Below, in pieces: positions 17,777 through 25,010 of a DNA stretch of 29,005 nucleotides. The notes under the pieces are model-generated. The model had not been told where the DNA came from and did not search any database. It saw nothing but the letters and a program-made list of their open reading frames with translations. Position 1 is the stretch's first letter. Each line of letters opens with the position of its first letter. Made by a program: the position numbers and the translations under genes. Source of the DNA: Chrysochromulina parva (lineage: Eukaryota; Haptophyta; Prymnesiales; Chrysochromulinaceae); NCBI GenBank assembly GCA_002887195.1, contig PJAB01000352.1, positions 1-29,005 of the forward strand, read 5' to 3'.

Positions 17777-18805
17777 TCACGATTCCCGCGACCAGAAGGT
17801 CTCGCGATGCAGCGTGTACGTGATCCCATCCGAGGTGGCCGACATACCGACAGTGCGGTTGCTGCTGCACGCCGTCACACGCCCCGTCTTGGGCCTGCCA
17901 GGCGGCAGGTGCGTCGTGAACGCTTGCAGGCGCACATCAGCGGTCACTTCGGCCGCCGTCTTGCAGCGGGGTGCGCACCCGAGGTGAGCCGACCAGTAGT
18001 TGCACGCAACGTCGGAGCTCAGAAAGTTGTGAGAGTCGCTCTCGAGCAAGTAGATATCGCACAGCGCCGACGCCCAGCACGGCAACTTGCTTAGACGTAG
18101 CTGCTCCGGCCCGTACGAGGGCGACCCGATGGCGGTGTATGTGCCGCGGCCGAGTGCACTGCCCTCGCTCATGACTTCGATACGACCGGGCGCGGGCGTG
18201 TCAGTGGGGCACAGCGTCACGCGCCCACGCACCGAGCCGCCGAAGGGTGCATAGAGCGCATCCTCCGCAGGGCTCTTGCAGCCTCCGCAACCAAACTTGC
18301 GCGCGATCGCGTTGCACTCGACATCTGTCCACAAGATGCTCGCGTTACTCATGCCCGCAAGAAACATCCAATTATTGCACGAGCCACTGAAGCACGGCAG
18401 CTGCACGAAGCGCAGCGCGTTCGCGTCTAGCGCCGCCACCGCCGAGGTCTGTGCAAACTCTTCGGAATTGGAAAAGGCGCCAAAGAGCCACAGTAGGATC
18501 AGGAGGATCACGCCAGAAGCGCCGCCGGCTTTTGCGCGCTCTTCCGGCGTGGCACCCGCCCACCATGCCGATGCCCTCGATTGAGCGGTATTCACTTCGT
18601 GATGAATCTGCGCCAACGTGTCCGCACGCCATTGAGCATTGCCAATCGTGGACTGGAGAGTTTCGGCGATCCAAACTGGAGATCCGAACGGGATGTCGGC
18701 TTTGCGCTTCAGGCCGCCCGAGCTCAGGTCCACAGTGGGCTCGTCGGCGAGCGTAATCTCGGAGGCCTCCTGTGACACTGTCCCATATCGTGCAGCTGGC
18801 GGCAT
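17777..18805 (-). CDS. Single-pass membrane protein with two six-cysteine repeats
   Basis: The ATG at 18805 gives 342 residues. Residues 1-94 are soluble and lack Cys. Residues 95-111 (GASGVILLILLWLFGAF) form one membrane helix. The remainder is a Cys-rich domain built of two copies about 105 residues apart. Copy 1 has LRFVQLPCFSGSC (131-143) and Cys at 138, 143, 164, 173, 176 and 199. Copy 2 has LRLSKLPCWASALC (236-249) and Cys at 243, 249, 268, 277, 281 and 313. Both carry a D-V-x-C-N core and end with GRVTxC. A third, truncated unit may follow. With no signal peptide and a mid-protein helix, a type II orientation with Cys domains outside or in the lumen is inferred. No known domain is recognised. 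It could be a surface or scale-associated lectin-like protein, which is speculation. Confidence 0.7.
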   Translation of the reverse strand: MPPAARYGTVSQEASEITLADEPTVDLSSGGLKRKADIPFGSPVWIAETLQSTIGNAQWRADTLAQIHHEVNTAQSRASAWWAGATPEERAKAGGASGVILLILLWLFGAFSNSEEFAQTSAVAALDANALRFVQLPCFSGSCNNWMFLAGMSNASILWTDVECNAIARKFGCGGCKSPAEDALYAPFGGSVRGRVTLCPTDTPAPGRIEVMSEGSALGRGTYTAIGSPSYGPEQLRLSKLPCWASALCDIYLLESDSHNFLSSDVACNYWSAHLGCAPRCKTAAEVTADVRLQAFTTHLPPGRPKTGRVTACSSNRTVGMSATSDGITYTLHRETFWSRES

Positions 18806-18973
18806 GCGACACCTGGAATGCTTGTGGCGACTTCGAGCGACATCCTTTTTTGTGCACAGAGTGTGATCTAATGCAATCGTGAATGAAAGCCGGCAGGTAG
18901 TAGGTTAATGGCTGCCTCTTGCTAGTACAAAGGTTACTCCCGTCGGTACGGTCGACTGTAGACGGAGGCATGC
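18806..18973. promoter_or_regulatory. Divergent promoter between the Cys-repeat membrane protein and the Caps_synth gene
   Basis: 168 bases lie between two head-to-head ATG codons, so they must carry promoters and 5' UTRs of both genes. No TATA box or repeat is evident. Possible co-regulation of a membrane protein and a glycosyltransferase is inference. Confidence 0.4.
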
Positions 18974-20362
18974 ATGCTGCAAAACTCATGTTGCCTTATT
19001 TGGGAGCAAAAAATGGGGCAGACAGGCAGCTTGCCATGGCAGTCGGCCTCTAACCTGGCTCTATTGCCTCAAGAATACGCGTACCCGCCCGCGCCCCCTC
19101 CCGACCCCCCACTATACCCATTCAACCACAATGCGGAAGTATTAGGACCTCGTGCCGAACGTGTGCCGAAGAGATTATGGACCTATTGGGAGGTGGGCGG
19201 CGATGGAACATACCCAGAGATAGTGGCCGCGTGTTTCGCCCGGATGCGGCAACTCAATCCCACCTGGTCGCTCAGCATCATCTCATCCTCCACGGCGGCA
19301 TTACATTACGGGCTCTCTCCTCCACCCACCCCGATGAGCGGGGCGCCGCTTGGGTACCAGTCCAAGGGCGACTGGTATCGGCTCGAGGCGCTGAACAAGT
19401 ACGGCGGGGTGTACTTGGACGCAACGATGCTCCCGTTTCGCTCCGTGGAGCACTGGGTGAACACCACAAGCTCCGCAGTGCAGGGCTTCGCGATGGCTGA
19501 GGGTGAAGTAGGCCCCGATGAGCCTATCACGATGTCTTCATTCGCCATCGCCACGCCAGGGCCGGCCCCCAGGGGCACGCCAGGGTCGTCGGATCGCTAC
19601 GGAGCAGCCAACAGTACCTTCGTCAACCGTTGGCACTCTCACCTTCGCGATGCGCTGACCATGGGCTCGCTGCAGTGGGCGATGAATCTGAACCGATCCG
19701 ACCTTGTCGGCTCCTTGTGCGACGAGCGGAGCTACCGCGACAAATCCGACGAGTCGTGCTACTTTGTCATCGGCCTGGCGTGGCGGTTGACGCGCGAGGA
19801 GCTGGACCCCAAAGTCTACCCGACGACCCTGCGCTCGTCGACGGCCATCGGTTGCCCATTTCACTACCTGGTTGATGCGGACATGAACAGCAAGCGCGCT
19901 GTCAAAACTGTGCTCAATGCCAAGGCCTGGAAGTACACCGACATGGTCAAGCTACGAGCTGAGGAGCGCAACTGCGTGGGCGAGCTCGACGATTACTACG
20001 ACGAGCCGTGCATCCCGAAGGTGGTGCCCACGCCCTGTACTGCGTCCTTGGGAACTCCCACGAACGTCGCTGCGATGCTTCGATTGAGTCTGGAAGCGGA
20101 GCCCGACCTGCTGCACTCTGTCAGTCTGATCAACGCCACCAAGGAAGGTGAATGCCTGGCGCCGTCGATGCCCGCGGAGCTTGCAATTGCGTGCATTGCC
20201 GCCGTCGTCGCCGTCCCCTTCATCATCTGCGCCTTCCTCTTCCTTGAGAAAGGACGAAACCGCCAGTGTATGACGCCGCGCCCGAAGTCGGCAGAGCAGA
20301 CGAACCAAGCACCAGCAGCAGCCACTGAGGCGACTACGTTGTTGAAAGATGTTGAAAGGTGA
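18974..20362 (+). CDS. Caps_synth-type glycosyltransferase with C-terminal membrane helix
   Basis: 462 residues from the ATG at 18974; a second ATG at 19013 (MGQTGSLPW) is equally possible. Residues 64-73 read VPKRLWTYWE, and 131-154 contain KGDWYRLEALNKYGGVYLDA followed by TMLPF. This is the GT-A core of the capsular polysaccharide synthesis/GT32-related family (Caps_synth), where the metal motif is commonly YLDAT or IDAT rather than DxD, so the lack of a second Asp is not degeneration. LDPKVYPTTLRSSTAIGCPF is compatible with the C-terminal acceptor part. Sequons NTT, NST, NRS and NAT occur. Residues 402-424 form a membrane helix followed by KGRNRQ and a polar tail ending in LLKDVER, so the catalytic part should be lumenal and the tail cytosolic. 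No signal peptide is obvious at the N-terminus. Substrate unknown. Confidence 0.75.
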   Translation: MLQNSCCLIWEQKMGQTGSLPWQSASNLALLPQEYAYPPAPPPDPPLYPFNHNAEVLGPRAERVPKRLWTYWEVGGDGTYPEIVAACFARMRQLNPTWSLSIISSSTAALHYGLSPPPTPMSGAPLGYQSKGDWYRLEALNKYGGVYLDATMLPFRSVEHWVNTTSSAVQGFAMAEGEVGPDEPITMSSFAIATPGPAPRGTPGSSDRYGAANSTFVNRWHSHLRDALTMGSLQWAMNLNRSDLVGSLCDERSYRDKSDESCYFVIGLAWRLTREELDPKVYPTTLRSSTAIGCPFHYLVDADMNSKRAVKTVLNAKAWKYTDMVKLRAEERNCVGELDDYYDEPCIPKVVPTPCTASLGTPTNVAAMLRLSLEAEPDLLHSVSLINATKEGECLAPSMPAELAIACIAAVVAVPFIICAFLFLEKGRNRQCMTPRPKSAEQTNQAPAAATEATTLLKDVER

Positions 20363-20820
20363 GGGGCGCGCTTGATTCGGGATACAGTCTGTACGAGGGA
20401 TGCTGACGTGTGTAAGGTCAAAGGCCTCAGGACACACAAATATGTGGGTTGCGAGGGCGAGGGGGGGGATGGTCCCGTGCTTGTGTGGGTCCGGAGGTTT
20501 TGCTCCACGCGTGCGTGACTGTTGCCGGGGGTGCGTGCGTGGTGTTGTGACTGTTTACCTCCTTCACAGTGGCTTCATGACTTTGAGGAGCACCTGGGAG
20601 GAACCAAAGCCGAACACACACCCGAGTGGTAGGGGGGAGCCGGGACCGGGTCACGTCCGGCTCACACCCTTGTTCCACGTCGAGGAACGTCAGCGCGTTC
20701 CGGGGCGCGTTCACAGCCTGAACAAGAACCCACAAGTTAACCCACACACAGCACACGGGTTGTCGCGTCTGTCGTGTTAACGTTCACGGGACACACGACC
20801 ACAGGAAGCTCGTGGGGAAC
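20363..20820. other. Spacer with G-rich runs upstream of the hendecad protein
   Basis: 458 bases without a supported gene. It contains a G9 run near 20459-20467, several further runs of three or more G, and GT-rich words near 20405 and 20520-20550. It should hold the promoter of the downstream gene. G-quadruplex formation is possible on composition but not shown. Confidence 0.35.
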
Positions 20821-23385
20821 ATGTACGCAACGCGCGGCGGTGCTGCGTCCAACGCAACGTCGCGCCGCGAATTCATGGACGTGTCATCGAGGATGCTTCA
20901 TATTGAGGCAGCGATCGCCAACGAAGCCTTTCAGCAGGCGCTTGGAAAGGTCACTGATTCATTGGGATCGGTGCCACCTGAGCTGTTGCTGGCGGCGGAG
21001 CGCTCGCATGTGGATGACATTGCCGCGCGGAAGCGATACAAGGCTGCGCAGGAGCGGTACCTGGCGCTCGCGGCCGCGGATGCGAGTGAGGGGCGCTCAA
21101 CGCACGTATCGCGGACCATCCTGACGCTGCCGGCCGTTGTCGATCGACTCGCAGAATATGCGCGCACTGCTCAGCGGCTTCGCGCTCGGCGAAACGCCTT
21201 CGGCAAGTGGAGGGCGATCTTGGCGGACAAAGCCAAGGTGCTGCACCGCACGGCCTCGGCGGCTCACGCGGAGATGGAGCGGGCGCGACTGTCGATGGAT
21301 AAGGCTCTTGAGGAGATTCAGCGGCAGGAGGTGTCGGTGCGAGCCCGCGAGCGTGCGCTCCCACAGCTCGAGGCCGAGGCACGCGAGATGGTCGAGCGCG
21401 CGGCCGCTGACGCCAAAGCCCTCGCGGCGGAGGCGCGGCTAGCCGAGCTTGAACGCGCGGAAGCGGCGAGGAAGCAGGCAGCAGAGCAGGCGGCGAGGCT
21501 CACCGACGCCGCACGGGCCGAGGCGGCGAGGCTCGCCGACGCCGCAAGGGCCGAGGCGGCGAGGCTCGCCGACGTCGCAAAGGCCGAAGCGGCGCGCATC
21601 GTCCATCTTGCGAGGGAGGAGGCGGCAAGCCAATTCTCTTTTGAGCGCGAAGAGGCGAGTCGAATCCTCGAAGCTGCAAAGGAAGAGGCGGCGAGGGCCA
21701 TTGCTGAGGCTGAAGAGGCTGCCAGGAAGGCGGCGGAGGGAGTCCGACGCACGCTGACCGAACGCGAGGCCACACTGCTGGCGCGAGAGGCGGCGATGGC
21801 ACGCGAGCTACTTGCCCTTGAGCAACGCAAGGAGCACCTGGCTAAGGTGGAGACCGACACGGCGGCTAGGTGGGCGGCGGCTGACTCGGCGGCCGAAGCG
21901 GCTGCGGCCGAGAGCCGCGCGGCTGCGGCCGAGAGCCGCGCAGCGGCTATGGCGGTGAGTGAGAGTGCGACGGCGCACGCCTCGGCGATGCGGGAGCAGG
22001 CGGAGGCGGAGGCGGCAGCGGCGAGAGCGCAGGCAGCGGCGGAGGCGGCGGCGGCGAGGGCGCAGGCGGCGGCGGAGGCGGCGGTGGCGAGGGCGCAGGC
22101 GGCGGAGTATGCCGCAACGGCGAGGGCGCAGACGGCTTTCGAGGCGGCGGAGGCGGCGGCGGCGAGGGAGCAAGCGGCGGCAGAGAGGGAGGCGGCGGCG
22201 TTGGAGCGCGAGACAGCGGCGGCGGAGAAGGTGGCGGCGGCGGCGGCCCTTATTGAGTCAACGACCGATACGGCCGCGTCGGTGGGGAGACTGTCGACGG
22301 CCGTGGCGGCAGCCAACGCGTTAGCCGAATCGGAAAGGAAGAAGGCGGCGGAGGCCATTCGCCAGCGAGATTCTGCACGCTCCGACTTTGCACGAGCGCG
22401 CGCCGAGGCGGAGGGGCTCGGCACGCAGCTCAAGGAGAACATCAAGGGGCGCGAGAAGTTGCAGTCTGAGCTCGCCCGATACAGCGGGATGGAGGAGCGG
22501 TACCGCGCGAAGGCCGAGGCACGGGCCGTCGCTCAGAGGGCATCAGAGCTGCGGGCGGCGGGTGAGCGGGTGGTGGCGCTCGAGAAGCAAGTCATGGAGC
22601 TCCAAGCGGCTCTTCGCGCCGCGGGCTTGGAGCATATCTTCGAGGGCTCCGCTGCCTCACTGCTGCCCACGCCGTTGCCAGTGCCGGCGACAGCGGCCGT
22701 GCAAACTGCCATGCGCGCGGCCGCCCCAGCAACAGAGGTGCCTCGAAACGGTAGCACGGCGCGAGGCGTGGGCACGACACGGGGTGCCCCGTCACCGCGG
22801 CCCAGCACCACCTCACAGCCCAGCATCTCATCTCGAGCCACGACGCGGCCCACGTCCTCGGGCCACGCATCTCGCACAATCTCTGGCACCTCGTCTCCTA
22901 TCGCCATCCCTCCATCCGCATGGCCTGCGGTCCCTTCTCTATCTGCCTCCCCGACCCCTCCACGTCCCCCACCCTCCTCCGCGGCCGTCGCCACACTCCT
23001 GCCCCCCCACCAGGCTGCGCCTGCCGTGGCGCCCTCGCCTCTCTCGCCTACACGCGCCGCCACCGCCTGGCCCGCGCCCGTCAATTACGAGCCCATCAGC
23101 ACCGATCAGTCCATCAGCACCGATCAGTCCATCAGCACCGATCAGTCCATTAGCGGGGCATCCACATCGCGCTCGCCTGCTCCTCGGACCGCGATGGACA
23201 CCACGGCTGCAGGGGATGACGTGGCCAACACGACAGTGGCGCCCGATGCAGCCGCAGCAGCAGAGAAAGCCGCCAGAGCTGCAGAAGCACGTGAGGCGTA
23301 CCTTGCAGCAGTGTTTGCCGCAGAGGACAAGTTCATTGAGGAACGCGAGAGGCGTTCGCGTATCGAAGGAGGCGGAGCAGCGTAG
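20821..23385 (+). CDS. Ala-rich hendecad-repeat coiled-coil protein with Pro/Ser-rich tail
   Basis: The ATG at 20821 (MYATRGG) gives 854 residues; the preceding codons open on GTG, so an apparent MGN start is not real. Residues 1-140 are a less biased helical head (LPAVVDRLAEYARTAQRLRA). Residues about 140-620 are continuous Ala/Glu/Arg helix. From about 227 a run of seven 11-residue units can be read (LTDAARAEAAR, LADAARAEAAR, LADVAKAEAAR and more divergent copies). From about 397 comes a second set of AEAAAARAQAA units. Eleven-residue periodicity resembles LEA-type or right-handed coiled coils. Residues about 620-780 are Pro/Ser/Thr-rich and disordered and include three ISTDQS units. The C-terminus returns to charged helix. 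No signal peptide. Structural or stress-protective role is inferred from composition only. Confidence 0.7.
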   Translation: MYATRGGAASNATSRREFMDVSSRMLHIEAAIANEAFQQALGKVTDSLGSVPPELLLAAERSHVDDIAARKRYKAAQERYLALAAADASEGRSTHVSRTILTLPAVVDRLAEYARTAQRLRARRNAFGKWRAILADKAKVLHRTASAAHAEMERARLSMDKALEEIQRQEVSVRARERALPQLEAEAREMVERAAADAKALAAEARLAELERAEAARKQAAEQAARLTDAARAEAARLADAARAEAARLADVAKAEAARIVHLAREEAASQFSFEREEASRILEAAKEEAARAIAEAEEAARKAAEGVRRTLTEREATLLAREAAMARELLALEQRKEHLAKVETDTAARWAAADSAAEAAAAESRAAAAESRAAAMAVSESATAHASAMREQAEAEAAAARAQAAAEAAAARAQAAAEAAVARAQAAEYAATARAQTAFEAAEAAAAREQAAAEREAAALERETAAAEKVAAAAALIESTTDTAASVGRLSTAVAAANALAESERKKAAEAIRQRDSARSDFARARAEAEGLGTQLKENIKGREKLQSELARYSGMEERYRAKAEARAVAQRASELRAAGERVVALEKQVMELQAALRAAGLEHIFEGSAASLLPTPLPVPATAAVQTAMRAAAPATEVPRNGSTARGVGTTRGAPSPRPSTTSQPSISSRATTRPTSSGHASRTISGTSSPIAIPPSAWPAVPSLSASPTPPRPPPSSAAVATLLPPHQAAPAVAPSPLSPTRAATAWPAPVNYEPISTDQSISTDQSISTDQSISGASTSRSPAPRTAMDTTAAGDDVANTTVAPDAAAAAEKAARAAEAREAYLAAVFAAEDKFIEERERRSRIEGGGAA
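21497..21730 (+). repeat. 33-base tandem repeat encoding 11-residue helix units
   Basis: Three near-identical 33-base units (containing GCCGAGGCGGCGAGGCTC) followed by about four diverged ones encode LxDAARAEAAR. Expansion by unequal crossing-over is likely, since the first copies are almost identical at the DNA level. Confidence 0.6.
23094..23147 (+). repeat. 18-base tandem repeat, three copies
   Basis: The 18-base unit CATCAGCACCGATCAGTC is present three times in perfect tandem and followed by a decayed partial copy. It encodes ISTDQS in the disordered tail of the hendecad protein. This is a minisatellite that probably varies in copy number. Confidence 0.85.
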
Positions 23386-23697
23386 CGGCTCGGCGATGCG
23401 TGACATGTCAATGACGCTCGTCCGTCGTCCTTCACTGTAGCCTATAATGTACACATGTGCCGCGCTCGTCGTGACTGTGGTACAATGTACGAAACACTCA
23501 AGTGCTGTAGCCCTTCTCGGATGCACAACGTGTGCATGCAGTCTGTGTCGGCCTTGAATTTGTGTGGAAGCAAATCCCCGAGAGTCTCCCACGCCTTATA
23601 AGGCCATTATGCAAGCAGCACGAGCGACGTTATCCGGCGACGAAGATCGAAGTCTTCTCTGACAATTCTGTTTCTTATTTCAGTTTTTGGACACGAA
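23386..23697. other. Spacer upstream of the broken methyltransferase
   Basis: 312 bases hold the 3' flank of the hendecad gene and the putative promoter of the methyltransferase. The last 50 bases before the ATG at 23698 are T-rich. No repeats or named elements are recognised. Confidence 0.3.
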
Positions 23698-23796
23698 ATG
23701 TGGCGCACGCTGGTCGTCCTGGTTGTCGCGTCGTTGTTGTCGTCGTTGGCCAAGCCGTTGGCGTTGTCGTTGGCCAAGCCGTCCAAGCGCTGTTTG

Positions 23797-23888
23797 AAAG
23801 GCACGCTTGAATGTCTCGATCCGTACGAATCACAGCTGCCTCAAAGGCACGCTTGAATGTCTCGATCCGTACGAATCACAGCTGCCTC
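23797..23888 (+). repeat. 46-base perfect tandem duplication
   Basis: The 46 bases at 23797-23842 are repeated exactly at 23843-23888. Because 46 is not a multiple of three, the duplication breaks the methyltransferase frame. Leaving out either copy restores continuity between the signal peptide and the enzyme domain. Confidence 0.9.
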
Positions 23889-24204
23889 GCGTTTTGCAAG
23901 TGGCCACACCGCCAGGAGTCCCGGGCAACACAACGATGGCGGTGCTAGATTCTCTTTTGGAGATGGTGTCATTCGCCATCGAGGAGAAGCATGACCGTCG
24001 ACCATCTTTCATTCTTCGAGATCGGGTGTGGTGGGGCATGGGAATGATTGGCAACAAGTTTGCTCAGGCGCACAGCTACTTTGCTCTAGTGCAGGCCGAG
24101 GCGAGGAGAAAGGCTCCTGCCGGATTGACAATCTGTGAGGTGGGGCTGAATGGCAGACACTCTGCGGTGGTATTCCTGCAGGCAGCCGGCCGTCAGTCAC
24201 GATT

Positions 24205-24218
24205 GTACATGGTACATG
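24205..24218 (+). repeat. 7-base tandem duplication GTACATG
   Basis: GTACATG is present twice in direct succession. One copy accounts exactly for the shift between the frame ending in RLYM and the one continuing FDVPMPYAK. Confidence 0.8.
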
Positions 24219-24311
24219 TTTGACGTACCAATGCCGTACGCGAAGACGGCTCAGAAGATCATCGAGCGCCTCTATCCTGGCCAAATGGAGTACCTCGAGG
24301 GCGACTCGCGT

Positions 24312-24389
24312 GTGACGAGCGCCGAGGCTCACACTCCACTGCTTGTGTGCACTCTTCTCACTATGGTGTGTGCGCTGTGTGTACTACAG
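24312..24389 (+). other. Likely 78-base GT-AG intron with 7-base flanking direct repeats
   Basis: The segment begins GTGACGAGC and ends TACTACAG. Excision joins GDSR to VTTPKFAREH in phase 0, which fits the expected loop after the SAM fold strand. The word GTGACGA is found at the first bases of the segment (24312-24318) and again directly after it (24390-24396). Its length is a multiple of three and it has no in-frame stop, so it could also be translated, but it would insert 26 hydrophobic residues into the core. Confidence 0.6.
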
Positions 24390-24663
24390 GTGACGACCCC
24401 AAAATTTGCGAGGGAGCACCGTCGACGGGAACCACCACGCAGATGCCGTCATGCAGGATCTTCACGCTGCGCGGCACATGAGCCGCCCTGGGGCGCTGCT
24501 GGTCCTCGACGACATGGTGACACACCGCGACGACATGCGCCGGCCTGGCGTGGAGCGCTTTGCGAGCAGCGGCGGACTTACGGGGCTGGAATGTACTCCC
24601 GATCTGGTGATGGCCATCCCTGAAAAGCACCGCTTTGACTACAGCCGCACGGTCAAATATTGA

Positions 24664-25010
24664 AGTGCGCCCGCCGCTGCCGCGCGCCGATGCCACCTGC
24701 CCGAAGCGCGTGCGCCCGCCGCCGCGCTCATCCGGGGTGACGCCACCGCAATACATTCCTGCCAAACACCAGCGCTAATAGGAACGGTGGCCTCGCGTAG
24801 CCCTCGCGCCTCGACACGCTCCTGGGGGCTGCCCGGCTTCAAATCCCGCACCTTTTAAAAATCCAAAAATCCCCCCCTCCCCCCCTCCTCCCCCTTTGCA
24901 TGCGTCACGGCAATTTACTGACACCACACTGTACCGACGTGCGACCTCGAAAAGGTACCTTAATTGGCATCGACGGGAGCACAGCTTGAGAGCCGGCGAG
25001 TCAGCGCCGT
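24664..25010. other. Spacer with a strong pyrimidine tract
   Basis: 347 bases between the broken methyltransferase and the GT32-like gene. At about 24868-24898 there is an almost pure C/T run, followed by TTTGCATGCG. This could act in transcription initiation or be a simple repeat. No gene is seen. Confidence 0.4.

Larger units (their letters stand above)
23698..24663 (+). pseudogene. Disrupted secreted class I SAM methyltransferase
   Basis: The ATG at 23698 opens with a strong signal peptide (MWRTLVVLVVASLLSSLAKP) and continues as CLKGTLECLDPYESQLP until a 46-base tandem duplication (23797-23888) puts it out of frame. From the second copy the next frame carries RVLQVATPPG and LTICEVGLNGRHSAVVFLQA, a SAM motif I. 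A 7-base duplication (24205-24218) then shifts the frame again into FDVPMPYAKTAQKIIERLYP and EYLEGDSR. A 78-base intron-like insert follows. After VTTPKFAREH the frame is lost a third time and resumes as VDGNHHADAVMQDLHAARHM and GALLVLDDM, ending at 24663. The pieces and their order match Methyltransf_24-type enzymes with an acidic VDGxH site. Also, motif I has Arg where Gly is usual. Probable pseudogene; sequence error or unusual splicing remain alternatives. Confidence 0.7.

Noticed and set aside
20812..20820. MGN start suggesting N-myristoylation of the hendecad protein
   Set aside because: The codon read as Met is GTG. The first ATG is at 20821, giving MYATRGG, which lacks the required Gly2.
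21318..22445. 375-residue minus-strand ORF opposite the hendecad protein
   Set aside because: It is almost pure Ala/Ser/Arg, the mirror image of the Ala-rich repeat on the plus strand. It has no independent features.
24312..24389. Reading the 78-base segment as coding
   Set aside because: It is open, but it would insert a Cys/Leu/Val-rich stretch after the GDSR loop of a methyltransferase. GT-AG ends and the flanking repeat favour an intron, although this is not proven.
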